Assembly: GCF_018390635.1 (NCBI RefSeq)
Contig: NZ_JAHBGE010000034.1
Coordinates: 1 to 57,627 of the forward strand
Source: Ancylobacter lacus
Lineage (GTDB): Bacteria > Pseudomonadota > Alphaproteobacteria > Rhizobiales > Xanthobacteraceae
Direction of reading: 5' to 3'
DNA length: 57,627 nucleotides
The translations under genes were made by a program, and so were the position numbers. The first letter of the stretch is position 1. Every line of letters starts with the position of its first letter. Below the pieces are notes generated by a model. The model saw only the letters and a program-made list of their open reading frames with translations, was not told where the DNA came from and did no database searches. Shown piece after piece: positions 48,501 to 56,726 of this stretch.

Positions 48501-49226
48501 CCGCAGGAGAGCGCCCGCATCGCCGAGATGCTGGAGCAGGGCCTCGCGCGCGGGCCGCTGCGCATCCCCCGGCTCGACGTGTCGCTGAGCGTGCTGAACG
48601 GCGTGGTCCGCACCGGCACCGCGCGCTATGCCGAGGGCGGCCAGCGTGTCGCGCTGGACGGTAGTCTCGACCTGCCGCGCCTCGCCTTCGACGCCACCGT
48701 CGATCTCGACGACGCCACCGATCCCGCCGCGACCGCCCCGCCCGGTGCGGTGGTGAGCTGGCGGGGGCCGCTCGCCAGCCCGGAGCGCCGGCTGGATATC
48801 ACCGCCCTCAACGCCGCGATCAACATGCGCACGCTGGAGCGGGAGACCAAGCGGCTGGAACAGCAATATGGCCGCGCCCCTCGCCCGGCCGCGCCGGCCG
48901 ATCCTTCGCCGCAGGCGGCATCGCCGGTCGTCGTTCCCCAGCAGGCCGCACCGGCGGCGTCTCCGCAGCCCGCGCCCGCGCAGCCGGCGACCCCCGCGCC
49001 AGCCTCGCCGGCCCGCACCGAGACGCCGCGGATCGGCGCGGGAAGCTCCACCGAGACCACCTCGCCGCTGATCCTGCAGCCGGCGCCGCTGCGCACCCAG
49101 CCAGTGCCGCAGCTCGCCCCGCCCGCAACGACGACCCCGGCGGCGCCGTCCGGCGCGAGCGAGACTCCCTATGTCCCGCCCTTCCTGATGCAGCCCGACG
49201 CGCTGACCCAGCCCGCCGCGCCCTGA
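45543..49226 (+). CDS. Large AsmA-family protein
   Basis: A 1227-residue membrane-anchored periplasmic protein. An N-terminal span (residues 2-22, TFLLTLATAVILAIVAAF) is followed by AYVDWGQWRGHFEQQIGRAIG and PVALRGSIEAEILPVPRVLL (landmarks near 25-66). These are typical of AsmA-like proteins, whose long beta-groove is thought to carry phospholipids to the outer membrane. Repetitive beta-rich sequence fills the middle, a conserved AsmA C-terminal domain lies near 900-1100, and residues 1110-1227 are Pro/Ala/Gln-rich. The GTG at 45543 has GGAGAGGA upstream and starts right at the hydrophobic segment. It is convergent with serB (stops 24 bases apart). Confidence 0.87.
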   Translation: MQTFLLTLATAVILAIVAAFAAPAYVDWGQWRGHFEQQIGRAIGAPVALRGSIEAEILPVPRVLLRNVVVGRDPAGTGMIVGELRGSLSLGALIRGEIAIEDIRLVEPRARLVLGADGTVQAPRGAVRPGGFSIAALEVEDGTVELVDPSGVLFHLDDVDLRGEVGGPQGPFRLEGEVAQGGVREGVRLSLGSFSGGVSRGRLSLQGLSSPRAFTAEGTFSLAGGTPGFDGRASLAMRADATAASPLARAGWNLTGTVRARRTLVEAGELALSLGNAERPVELTGSGRLAYAGGRSRLDLALSARQIDLNAATAGGAPLAVMMEIGGALAPLAGVAPSGSIGLASDTVLVGGAQMRELRAELGWDGPLWQVKALQAKLPGRSSLRLSGEMSPAAAAAAAAAAPAGFAGTLAFDTEDVPAFASWALPGAVGLVASLPPGAASLRGTVAATPGLVSLDEARLVLPPVAAGAAGLALSGGLSVASPEGAPTRIEARLAANGAELDPLVAPARRLLAMGGQTFDVALAFSAGNARLSGLPVQQVEVKLATGPAKPGVAVERLALKGFGGLDVEGAGRLAGAETLRDGSFEARLTGAAGEGLAALARLLRPDAADTAMVRLAPLLQPLDVRLKLEGADDRSSLTLEGSAGPLSGQAQMAFGAGAATGSATLDMADGAAVLTRLGVPGLRAGLGPARLLLRLTPDLDAELMLGGAHVAARGDPGLDAEGGPRPNLQIEAQADDLARLLPLVADAADPGTAVPLALTGTLTRPPEANGAWRLAGLAGTLAGQRIEGSALYGADRPDPVSLELRLDRWSLGRALALVAGRVLPGPGVAWTDARFAPAPLAGIAGSAALTLGRLDLPNGTSLTDARLRARMADGQAVIEEIAGGLAGGRLNASGKLRRRGDVAEMEGHLTLTGADLPQLLAPYVAAPALRGRIALGLDLAGRGRSVAALVQTLAGQGSLAVEGLEIGRLDPAALRQTMLATDRLPPQESARIAEMLEQGLARGPLRIPRLDVSLSVLNGVVRTGTARYAEGGQRVALDGSLDLPRLAFDATVDLDDATDPAATAPPGAVVSWRGPLASPERRLDITALNAAINMRTLERETKRLEQQYGRAPRPAAPADPSPQAASPVVVPQQAAPAASPQPAPAQPATPAPASPARTETPRIGAGSSTETTSPLILQPAPLRTQPVPQLAPPATTTPAAPSGASETPYVPPFLMQPDALTQPAAP

Positions 49227-49250
49227 CATCGGGCGGCGGCGCGGGAGCTG

Positions 49251-50153
49251 TCAGTTCTCGACGAAGTCGTCGCGGCGGAAGCCCTGCAGGTAGAGCAGGG
49301 CGGTGAGGTCGCCGTGGTCGATCCGCACCTGCGCCGCCGCCGCGACCTGCGGCTTGGCGTGGTAGGCGACGCCGAGCCCGGCGGCGCCGATCATGGCGAG
49401 GTCGTTGGCGCCGTCGCCGACCGCCAGCGTCGCTTCATGCGGCAGGCCATGGAGGGCGCGCAGTTCCTCCAGCGTGGCGAGCTTCGCCTCCCGGCCGAGG
49501 ATCGGCTCGGCGACGGTGCCGGCGAAGCGCCCGTCCTCGATGTCGAGCCGGTTGGCGCGCTGGTCGTGGAAGCCGATCATCGCCGCCACCCGGCTGGTGA
49601 AGACGGTGAAGCCGCCGGACACCAGCATCGTCACCGCGCCGCTCGCGCGCAGCGTGCGCACCAGCGCGGTGCCGCCGGGGGTGAGGCGGATGCGCTCCGC
49701 CATCACCGCGTCGACCACGGAGAGCGGCAGCCCGCGAAGCAGCGCCACCCGCTCGCGCAGCGCCGGCTCGAACGCGATTTCCCCGCGCATGGCGCGCTCG
49801 GTTATCTCGGCGACGCGCGGCTTCATCCCGGCGAAATCGGCGAGCTCGTCGATGCATTCCTGCCCGATCATGGTGGAATCCATGTCGGCGAGGAACAGCC
49901 GCTTGCGCCGGCCCTGCGCCGGCAGCACCGCCACATCCACCGCCGCTCCGCCGAGCGCGGCGCGCAGCGCGCTGACGTCGGCGCCGGCGGCGCAGTCGAT
50001 CTCGGCGGCGATACCCTCCGCCAGCCAGCGCGTCGCGCCCGGCGCCGGCAGGGCGCTGCGGGCGGCGTCCAGCGCCGCGTGGTCCAGCGCCGGGCGCGCG
50101 GGATCGCAGATGAGCACGGCGACATGGGAGGCGGGGGAGGGCGTGTTCGACAT
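49251..50153 (-). CDS. serB: Phosphoserine phosphatase SerB
   Basis: A HAD-superfamily enzyme of 300 residues that dephosphorylates phosphoserine in the last step of serine synthesis. The catalytic motif [12 protein letters not shown] has D90 and D92; [10 protein letters not shown] is motif II with the serine, and [12 protein letters not shown] is the motif III/IV acidic site. The N-terminal 80 residues form an ACT-like regulatory domain as in other alphaproteobacterial SerB proteins. It diverges from miaA, the same head-to-head arrangement seen in many Rhizobiales. Confidence 0.95.
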   Translation of the reverse strand: MSNTPSPASHVAVLICDPARPALDHAALDAARSALPAPGATRWLAEGIAAEIDCAAGADVSALRAALGGAAVDVAVLPAQGRRKRLFLADMDSTMIGQECIDELADFAGMKPRVAEITERAMRGEIAFEPALRERVALLRGLPLSVVDAVMAERIRLTPGGTALVRTLRASGAVTMLVSGGFTVFTSRVAAMIGFHDQRANRLDIEDGRFAGTVAEPILGREAKLATLEELRALHGLPHEATLAVGDGANDLAMIGAAGLGVAYHAKPQVAAAAQVRIDHGDLTALLYLQGFRRDDFVEN

Positions 50154-50287
50154 CGGGTTCCGGCCTGGCCTGGGCGCGGCCGGGCGGCCGCATCCCGCGG
50201 GGGCTTGCCGCGCCGGCGCGGGCGGGCAAGAAGGGGAGGAGAGGCGATCGGGCGCGCGGCGCCGGCGCCCGGCAGAGGAGGCGGTGC

Positions 50288-51196
50288 GTGGCCCCGCGCG
50301 TGGTGCTTATTGCAGGGCCGACGGCGAGCGGCAAGTCGGCGCTAGCGCTCGATCTGGCGGCTCGCGCCGACGGCGTGGTGATCAATGCCGACTCGATGCA
50401 GGTCTATGCCGACCTGCGCGTTCTCACCGCTCGCCCCACCCCGGAGGAGGAGGCGCGCGCCCCGCACCGGCTCTATGGCCATGTCGACGGGGCGCAGGAT
50501 TATTCGGCCGCCCGCTGGGCGGAGGAAGCGGGGCAGGTGATCGCCGCCTGCGGCCGCGAGGGGCGGCTGCCCATCGTGATCGGCGGCACCGGGCTGTATT
50601 TCCGCGCCCTCACCGAAGGGCTCTCGCCGATCCCGGCCATCCCGGCGGACATCCGCGAGCGCGTGCGCGCCAGCGCGGAGACCGCGCCGGAGCTGCACGC
50701 CCGCCTCGCCGCCCTGGACCCGGAGACCGCCGGCCGGCTGCGCCCTTCCGACACCCAGCGCATCCTGCGGGCGCTGGAGGTGTTCGAGGCCACCGGGCGG
50801 CCGCTGGCGCGCTGGCAGGAGCAGCCGCCGGCACCGCCGGTGCTGGCGGGGGTGGAGGCGGTCCGGCTGTTCCTCGCCACCGACCGGGAGGCGCTGCGCG
50901 CCCGCATCGCCACCCGCTTCCACGCCATGCTGGCGCAGGGCGCGCTGGAGGAGGCGCGCCGCCTTCTCGCGCGTGGGCTTGCCGCCGACCGGCCGGTGCT
51001 GAAGGCGCATGGCGTGCCGTGGCTGGCGCGGCATCTCGCCGGGGAGATCACGCTGGAGGCCGCCGCCGAGGGCGGCATCCTCGACACCCGGCATTACGCC
51101 AAGCGGCAGGAAACCTGGTTCCGCCATCAGCTCGCCGGCTGGCAGGTGGCCACGCCGGCGGAAGCGGCGGGCCTGCTGCGCGCGGCGTTCGGCTGA
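50288..51196 (+). CDS. miaA: tRNA dimethylallyltransferase MiaA
   Basis: A 302-residue enzyme that transfers a dimethylallyl group to A37 of tRNAs reading UNN codons. The P-loop [15 protein letters not shown] lies near residues 10-24, [19 protein letters not shown] marks the tRNA and DMAPP site (near 36-54), HVDGAQDYS follows, and [17 protein letters not shown] is near 98-114. The C-terminal [12 protein letters not shown] and [16 protein letters not shown] complete the family pattern. The start is GTG at 50288 with GAGGAGG eight bases upstream. Its 3' end is tail-to-tail with msrQ. Confidence 0.95.
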   Translation: MAPRVVLIAGPTASGKSALALDLAARADGVVINADSMQVYADLRVLTARPTPEEEARAPHRLYGHVDGAQDYSAARWAEEAGQVIAACGREGRLPIVIGGTGLYFRALTEGLSPIPAIPADIRERVRASAETAPELHARLAALDPETAGRLRPSDTQRILRALEVFEATGRPLARWQEQPPAPPVLAGVEAVRLFLATDREALRARIATRFHAMLAQGALEEARRLLARGLAADRPVLKAHGVPWLARHLAGEITLEAAAEGGILDTRHYAKRQETWFRHQLAGWQVATPAEAAGLLRAAFG

Positions 51197-51224
51197 GGCG
51201 ATCCTTCGAGCACCCGCTGCGCGG

Positions 51225-52206
51225 TCAGGCCCGGGCGGGCCGCCGCGCCGGCAACGGCCGGAACCGCAGCACGAGAGCGCTGGCGGCGGTGACGGCAAGG
51301 CCGGCGCCGAACACCCACCACGCCGGGCGGATGGAATAGTCGAAGGCGAGGTTCGCGGCCAGCACCCGGGCGGGGTCGATGCCGGTGGCGAGGGCCATAC
51401 CATCCCGCCTCGATCGCGGCGGTGGCGAGGCCCGAGGCGGCGGCGAGGCCGAGCAGCGCGAGGGTACTGGTGCCGAGCGCGCGGCGCTGCAGCCAGCGCC
51501 AGCCCATCAGCCACACGAACAGGCCGGCCATCAGGGTCGGCTGGGTCACGTCCAGCTTCTGCTGCATGAAGAAGTGCAGGATGCCGAGCGCGGTGGCGGG
51601 GTAGGCCAGCGCGTGCAGCCGGTTCCACCGCTCGGCCCCGAGCCGGCGCAGGGCGGCGTCGGTCGAGGTTGCGCCGAGCGCGAGGAAGGCGAGGAGCGCG
51701 ACGAAGCCGATGGTGAGATAGACCCGCAGCACGATCTCCCGCGCCACGAGGCCGAGGTCGCCGCCCACGTCGGCGACGTACAGCCCGACATGCAGCAGGA
51801 GATAGCCGAGCGCCGCCAGGCCCAGGGTGCGGCGGGCGAGCAGCAGCTTCGGCGCGTTGAACAGCCGCCGGGCCGGGGTGACGGCGAGCGTCACCAGCAG
51901 CAGCCGCACCGTCCAGTCGCCGATGAAGCGGATCACCTCGGTGAGGGGGCGGGCACCGAGCGCCGCCGCGCCGCCAAGGCCGGCGCCGCCAAGGCTGGCG
52001 CCACCGAGGCCGGCGCCACCTAGCCCCGCACCCCCGAGCCCCGCGCCGTCCGGCGCGGCGAGCCCGCCGCCGAAGCGGACCCCGGCGAAATCGCCGGAGA
52101 GCGCGCGCCACAGCAGCCAGCCGAGCGGCAGCAGGGCGAGGAGGAGGGCGAGGATCTTTTCCGGGCTCAGGCGCCCGGAGCGTTCGCGCAGGAAGGTCAT
52201 GGCCAT
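51225..52206 (-). pseudogene. msrQ: Protein-methionine-sulfoxide reductase heme-binding subunit MsrQ, frameshifted
   Basis: An MsrQ-type ferric-reductase-like membrane protein: FIGDWTVRLLLVTLAVTPARR, RRTLGLAALGYLLLHVGLYV (landmarks for the first heme-ligand helix), HALAYPATALGILHFFMQQK and GWRWLQRRALGTS. After IEAGWYG (about residue 270; plus-strand 51392-51394, a GGG run) one extra base shifts the frame. The expected ending ATGIDPARVLAANLAFDYS and WWVFGAGLAVTAAS continues in the next frame to a TGA at 51225. Read unshifted, the frame runs into Arg/Pro-rich sequence and the 3' end of miaA. It is either a recent pseudogene or a sequence error in a homopolymer. The catalytic partner MsrP is not in the window. 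Confidence 0.82.
51967..52050. repeat. 15-base minisatellite inside msrQ
   Basis: About five tandem 15-base units encode AGLGG-type repeats (A-G/S-L-G-G) at residues 53-80 of the MsrQ frame, between the first membrane span and the family core. The units keep the reading frame, so copy-number changes would be tolerated. The pattern resembles a pentapeptide repeat but is too short to be a separate domain. Confidence 0.75.
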
Positions 52207-52318
52207 CGCGGGTCGGGTGGGAGGACAGACGAGCCTTCTTCGTTCCCGCCCGCGCCGGCGTCACGCCGCCCGCGCGCAACTTCCCGTGAACGCCCGGTGC
52301 GCCGGGCGCCGCGGCCGG

Positions 52319-53407
52319 TCATTCCGGCAGGATGCGGGTCCAGTGGCCCATCTTGCGGCCGGGCCGGGCTTCGGCCTTGCCGTAGAGATGCAGATGCGCC
52401 CCGGGCTGCTCGAGAAGGCGGTGCCACGCGCCGGCTTCGTCGCCGATGAGGTTGGTCATCTCCACCCGTCCGCGCCGCGCGGTGAGCCCGAGCGGCCAGC
52501 CGGCGATGGCGCGGACATGCTGCTCGAACTGGCTGGTCTCGGCGCCGTCCAGCGTCCAGTGGCCGGAATTGTGGACCCGCGGGGCGATCTCGTTGACGAC
52601 GATGCGCTGGTCCTCGCCCTCGCCGACCACGAACAGCTCCACCGCGAACACCCCGACATAGCCCAGCGCGTCGCCGATGCGGCGGGCGATGTCCTGCGCC
52701 GCCGACTCGCCCGCCGGGGTCACGTCGGCCGGCACGGTGGAGCGGTAGAGGATGTGGTGGCGGTGCTCGTTCTCCGTCACCTCATAGGCGGCGAAGGCAC
52801 CGTCGGCGCGGCGGGCCGCGACCACCGACACCTCGCGCAGGAACGGCACGAAGCCTTCGAGGATGGCGGGGTGACGGCCGATGGCGGCGAAGGCGGCGGC
52901 GGCATCGTCGCCGGGGCGGATGAGGGTCTGGCCCTTGCCGTCATAGCCGAAGCGGCGGGTCTTCAGCACCGCCGGAGTGCCGATCGTGGCGAGCGCGGCC
53001 TCCAGCTCCTCCAGCGTGTCGACGCGGGCGAAGGGGGCGGTGGCAATGCCGAGCCCGGCGACGAAGCTCTTCTCGACCAGCCGCTCCTGGGTGATGCCGA
53101 GCGCGCGGGTGCCGGGGTGCACCGGCACCTTCTCCGCGAGGTGCTCGGCGGTGGCGACGGGCACGTTCTCGAACTCGTAGGTCACCACGTCGACGGCGGC
53201 GGCGAAGCGGTCCAGCGCGGCCGCGTCGTCATAGGCGGCGCAGGTGTGGGCGCTGGCGACGTCGAAGGCGGGACTCTCCCGCTCCGGCGCGAAGATGTGG
53301 GCCTTGAGGCCGAGCGGCGCGGCGGCGAGCGCGATCATCCGGGCGAGCTGGCCGCCGCCGAGAATGCCGATGGTGGCGCCGGGGTGCAGCATGGCGGCGT
53401 GGGACAT
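52319..53407 (-). CDS. purK: N5-carboxyaminoimidazole ribonucleotide synthase
   Basis: A 362-residue ATP-grasp enzyme of de novo purine synthesis that converts AIR, ATP and bicarbonate to N5-CAIR. GILGGGQLARMIALAA opens the domain, followed by VVTYEFENVPV, the ATP-binding KTRRFGYDGKGQ, AVELFVV and the magnesium-site NEIAPRVHNSGHWT. The ATG overlaps the purE stop by four bases (ATGA), so it is translated with purE, which uses its product. The length is standard. Confidence 0.96.
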   Translation of the reverse strand: MSHAAMLHPGATIGILGGGQLARMIALAAAPLGLKAHIFAPERESPAFDVASAHTCAAYDDAAALDRFAAAVDVVTYEFENVPVATAEHLAEKVPVHPGTRALGITQERLVEKSFVAGLGIATAPFARVDTLEELEAALATIGTPAVLKTRRFGYDGKGQTLIRPGDDAAAAFAAIGRHPAILEGFVPFLREVSVVAARRADGAFAAYEVTENEHRHHILYRSTVPADVTPAGESAAQDIARRIGDALGYVGVFAVELFVVGEGEDQRIVVNEIAPRVHNSGHWTLDGAETSQFEQHVRAIAGWPLGLTARRGRVEMTNLIGDEAGAWHRLLEQPGAHLHLYGKAEARPGRKMGHWTRILPE

Positions 53408-53907
53408 CAGACCGGGAACTCCGTCACCGCGGCAGTGCGGGCCGCGCGCCAGGCGTCGAGCCGCGCCGCCAGCGCGTCATCGGTGGTGGCGAGCACGGCG
53501 GCGGCGAGCAGGGCGGCGTTCACCGCGCCGGGCTTGCCGATGGCGAGCGTGCCCACGGGAATGCCGGCCGGCATCTGGACGATGGAATACAGGCTGTCGA
53601 GGCCCGACAGCGCCTTGCTCTCCACCGGCACGCCAAAGACGGGAAGCGAGGTGAGCGCGGCCACCATGCCCGGAAGGTGAGCGGCGCCGCCCGCCCCGGC
53701 GATGATCACCCGGTGGCCGGCGGCACGGGCGCCGCGCGCGAAGTCGTACATCCGGTCCGGGGTGCGATGCGCGGACACGATCCGGGCGGTGTAGCCGATG
53801 TTCAGCGCGTCGAGCGTCTCGGCGGCGTTGCGCATCGTCTCCCAGTCCGACTGGCTGCCCATTATGATGGCCACCGGCCGCTCACCGGCGGTCGTCGAGG
53901 CGTTCAT
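53407..53907 (-). CDS. purE: N5-carboxyaminoimidazole ribonucleotide mutase
   Basis: A 166-residue cytoplasmic enzyme that rearranges N5-CAIR to CAIR. The N-terminal [12 protein letters not shown] holds the phosphate-binding Sx[15 protein letters not shown] carries the catalytic histidine region, and [14 protein letters not shown] and [22 protein letters not shown] complete the class I PurE signature. It precedes purK with an ATGA overlap, forming the usual purEK operon. It diverges from the L,D-transpeptidase gene, sharing a 285-base region. Confidence 0.96.
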   Translation of the reverse strand: MNASTTAGERPVAIIMGSQSDWETMRNAAETLDALNIGYTARIVSAHRTPDRMYDFARGARAAGHRVIIAGAGGAAHLPGMVAALTSLPVFGVPVESKALSGLDSLYSIVQMPAGIPVGTLAIGKPGAVNAALLAAAVLATTDDALAARLDAWRAARTAAVTEFPV

Positions 53908-54012
53908 CTCGCGTCCTTCGCTTGGAAAAAGAGGCGCGGATTATAGGAATCGCCGCCTCCGCGGCAAGGCCGGAAGGTCCGTCCACGGTGTCCCCAGCCG
54001 GCTTTTGTTTCG

Positions 54013-54027
54013 TTAATCAGACATTAA
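54013..54027. promoter_or_regulatory. CtrA-type site (TTAA-N7-TTAA)
   Basis: TTAA at 54013-54016 and TTAA at 54024-54027 are separated by exactly 7 bases: a full match to the CtrA core motif in a window near 70 % GC, where it is rarely expected by chance. The base after the second half is T rather than C. It lies 180 bases before the L,D-transpeptidase ATG (237 before the second possible start) and 105 bases before purE on the other strand. Confidence 0.55.
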
Positions 54028-54192
54028 TTCGTCGCCGGGGACACTGTAGGCCAGAGTCGCTGCTTCGGTTCTTCCCCTCTTGCGGTCGTCGCGCCGCAGG
54101 CCCGCCGGCCTGTGGCATCGGTGCCGCGTGCGGAAGGAACCGGCGCGGGTCGTCTCTTCTTGAATTGATGTCGACCCCTTCCGCCCCGCAGG

Positions 54193-56256
54193 ATGGAGCG
54201 CGGATTCGTGGGCGGCTTTCCAGGCGTGCGCAACGGGAACGAGACGGCCATGACCAAGCGGCTTCACGAGCGGAACGGCGATCATCGCGGCGCCCTGCAG
54301 GCGACACTGCGCGCGGCGCTGATGGCCGGCGCGGCGCGGGGCCTCGGGCTGGCGCTGCTGCTGCCGGGCATGGCCGCGCTTCCCACCCTCGCCGCGGCGG
54401 CGCCGACCGAGCTGGCGGTGAGCACGATTCCCGCCGATACCCCGCGGACCCAGGCCGGCATGGGCACCGGCGACGGCCTCGGCCCCGACGATGGCGGGAT
54501 GGCGCCGGTCGCGACCCACGCAACCCCGGCCAGGCCGGACGACGTGCTGGAAGCGCCGCTGACCCAGGACCCCGGCCCTGGTGCCGGCCACGACGAGCCG
54601 GCGACGCCCGCCTCGCAGGCCACCACCCCGGCCCCGGCTCTCGCCGCGCCCGCTCCCTCGGCCGCGCCTTCCCCCGCCGGGGAGCCCGCCCCGGCGGTCG
54701 CCGTGCAGCCGGCGGAAGACCCGGTGGCCCAGAGCCTCGCCGCGCTTCTGAGCGGCCCCGATCTCTCGCGCTACCTCCCGGTGAAGGCCGAGCAGGAGGC
54801 GGTGATCGCCTTCTACGCCGGCCGCGCCGACCGGCCCGTCTTCACCGCGGGCGGGGCGCTCTCGCCGGTGGGCACGGCCGTGATGGCCCAGCTCGCCACG
54901 GCCGCGCAGGATGGTCTCACCCCCTCGGACTATGCCGTCGCCACGCCGGCGGCGGGGGCGGCGCCCGCGGCGCTCGCCGATGCCGAGCTGCGCATCGCCG
55001 CGGCGACCCTGCTCTATGCCCGCCACCTGCAGACCGGACGCTTCCGGCCCGGCCGCATCTCCGACGATGTCGATCCTTTGCTGACCCCGCCGGACCCGGC
55101 GGCGGTGCTGGCGGCCGTCGCCGCCGGGCCGGACGCCCGCGCCGCGCTCGCCGCCCACGCGCCGCAGTATCCCGGCTATGCCGCGCTCAAGGCCAAGCTC
55201 GCGGAGCTGCGCGGCCAGCAGGACGGCCCGCCCACGCTGCAGGTGCCCTCGGGCCCGGTGCTGCGGCCCAACATGAGGGATGCCCGGGTGCCGCTGCTGC
55301 GGGCACGGCTGGGCGTGAAGGGCGACCCGGCGGACCTCGTCTACGGCGCGGAGCTGGTCGACGCGGTGAAGGCCATGCAGGAAAAGCTCGGCCAGACCCC
55401 GAACGGCATCGTCGGCAAGGGCCTCATCGCGGCGCTGAACGGCACCGGCGAGCAGCGCATCAACCTCATCATCTCCAACATGGAGCGCTGGCGCTGGCTG
55501 CCCCACGACGTCGCGCCGAACTACGTGTTCGTGAACATCCCGGAATTCCTCGTCCGCATCTACAAGGACGGGAATGTGGTGCATCAGACCCGGGTGGTGG
55601 TGGGCAAGCCGGAGAACCCGACGCCGCTGCTGTCGCACGACATGGAGTATCTCGTCGTCAACCCCTCGTGGAACGTGCCGCCCGGCATTGCGCGGAAGGA
55701 ATATCTGCCCCGGCTGGCCGGCGATCCCTATTTCCTCGCCCGCCAGGGCATCGACGTGGTGCGCAACGGCAAGGTGGTCGATCCCGGCGCCGTCGACTGG
55801 AGCCGCGGCACCCAGGGCTATTCGTTCCGCCAGCCGCCGGGCGAGCGAAACGCGCTCGGCAAGATCAAGTTCATGTTCCCCAACAAGCACTCGGTCTATC
55901 TGCACGACACGCCCAGCCGGGCGCTGTTCGCGCAGGACCGGCGCGCCTTCAGCCATGGCTGCGTGCGGGTGTTCGAGCCGCTCAAATTCGCCGAGGTCAT
56001 TTTCGAGCTCGGCATGCCGGCCGACACCTGGAACGAGGCCCGCATTTCCAAGCTGCTCGGCGGCAGCGAGCGCTATGTGAACCTCAAGCAGCGCTTCCCG
56101 GTGCACCTCGCCTATTTCAACGCCTGGGTGAACGAGGCCGGCGCTCTGGTCACGCGCGAGGACATCTACGGCATCGACGCCCAGACCCAGAGCATGCTGG
56201 GGCTGGAAGGTGCCCGCCAGGTTGCCGACCGCGGCAGCAAGACGGTGCGCCCCTGA
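54193..56256 (+). CDS. L,D-transpeptidase (YcbB/LdtD-like)
   Basis: A 687-residue secreted wall enzyme predicted to form 3-3 (meso-DAP to meso-DAP) crosslinks. A signal region with hydrophobic core LGLALLLPGMAALPTLAAAA lies near residues 50-70. A 100-residue Ala/Pro/Thr-rich linker follows, then the scaffold domain with YLPVKAEQEAVIAFYAGRAD (near 195), a peptidoglycan-binding segment (MQEKLGQTPNGIVGKGLI) and the YkuD catalytic domain with H...S587-H-G-C590-V-R. C590 is the catalytic cysteine. The ATG at 54250 (MTKRLHERN) may be the true start, leaving a shorter basic N-region. A CtrA-type site lies upstream. Confidence 0.92.
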   Translation: MERGFVGGFPGVRNGNETAMTKRLHERNGDHRGALQATLRAALMAGAARGLGLALLLPGMAALPTLAAAAPTELAVSTIPADTPRTQAGMGTGDGLGPDDGGMAPVATHATPARPDDVLEAPLTQDPGPGAGHDEPATPASQATTPAPALAAPAPSAAPSPAGEPAPAVAVQPAEDPVAQSLAALLSGPDLSRYLPVKAEQEAVIAFYAGRADRPVFTAGGALSPVGTAVMAQLATAAQDGLTPSDYAVATPAAGAAPAALADAELRIAAATLLYARHLQTGRFRPGRISDDVDPLLTPPDPAAVLAAVAAGPDARAALAAHAPQYPGYAALKAKLAELRGQQDGPPTLQVPSGPVLRPNMRDARVPLLRARLGVKGDPADLVYGAELVDAVKAMQEKLGQTPNGIVGKGLIAALNGTGEQRINLIISNMERWRWLPHDVAPNYVFVNIPEFLVRIYKDGNVVHQTRVVVGKPENPTPLLSHDMEYLVVNPSWNVPPGIARKEYLPRLAGDPYFLARQGIDVVRNGKVVDPGAVDWSRGTQGYSFRQPPGERNALGKIKFMFPNKHSVYLHDTPSRALFAQDRRAFSHGCVRVFEPLKFAEVIFELGMPADTWNEARISKLLGGSERYVNLKQRFPVHLAYFNAWVNEAGALVTREDIYGIDAQTQSMLGLEGARQVADRGSKTVRP

Positions 56257-56726
56257 GCCACGGGCCTCTCCTGCGGGCGTGACGGTGTGGTCCGTGTGTC
56301 CGGGAGGATGCCATGGACCGGGCGCCGCGCCCGTCTGCCCCATCCCGCTGACGTCGTTCCCGCCCGCCCTGCGCCCTGCCGGCGGGCGCGGTATTTTCGG
56401 GCTGCCGCAACGGTCGCGGCCGGCTGTCGCGGTGCGTGGTGGTATTCACGCGCGCCTCATCGCAGGCGGCCGCCTTCACCGTGGATCGTTGCTGCAGGTT
56501 CGTTGCGTAAAAACCACGGCAATTCCAAGATATCGCGCTGAACATGTGGATGACGCGTTTTTTATCGTGAGGCACTATTCCGCCACACTCGACCTTTAGC
56601 CAATCCTTCAGGGATGGGGGTTTGGCTCGCTAACGCTGCCTTAACCAAACCCGGCAAGACTAAGTTGACCATGTCCGTCACGACCCGGCCGGGCCGTGCC
56701 GCCTCAAGGAAACGATTGGTCGCGGG
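56257..56726. other. Intergenic region before the DUF882 gene
   Basis: 470 bases without a supported gene. The first 240 are GC-rich with no feature I can name. From about 56500 the sequence becomes AT-rich (A and T runs at 56510-56570), then shows an inverted repeat with a CtrA-like motif (56618-56652). The promoter of the DUF882 gene should lie in this second half. Confidence 0.5.
56618..56652. promoter_or_regulatory. Inverted repeat enclosing a CtrA-like site
   Basis: GGGTTTGG (56618-56625) and CCAAACCC (56645-56652) are perfect inverted copies 19 bases apart. Between and overlapping them, CTAA (56630-56633) and TTAAC (56641-56645) are separated by 7 bases, one mismatch from TTAA-N7-TTAAC. 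The block sits about 75-110 bases before the DUF882 start. It may be a nested operator. Confidence 0.4.

Noticed and set aside
49221-49254. CTGACA..TGTCAG inverted repeat between the AsmA-family gene and serB as a bidirectional terminator
   Set aside because: Six-base stem, 20-base loop and no T tract on either side.
51127-51395. Unshifted C-terminal extension of MsrQ overlapping the end of miaA
   Set aside because: Arg/Pro-rich shadow sequence; the true family C-terminus is readable one frame over.
53908-54192. Purine riboswitch upstream of purE
   Set aside because: No purine aptamer core is recognisable, and such riboswitches are not expected in this position in alphaproteobacteria.
54013-56343. 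Long open frames (roughly 500-1050 codons) opposite or out of frame with real genes, e.g. 54013-56343 (-), 46446-49229 (-), 39021-41603 (-), 32338-34770 (-), 43904-47047 (+)
   Set aside because: They lie over genes with clear family motifs, have Arg/Ala/Gly/His-rich low-complexity composition and no domain signature. This is typical of high third-position GC.
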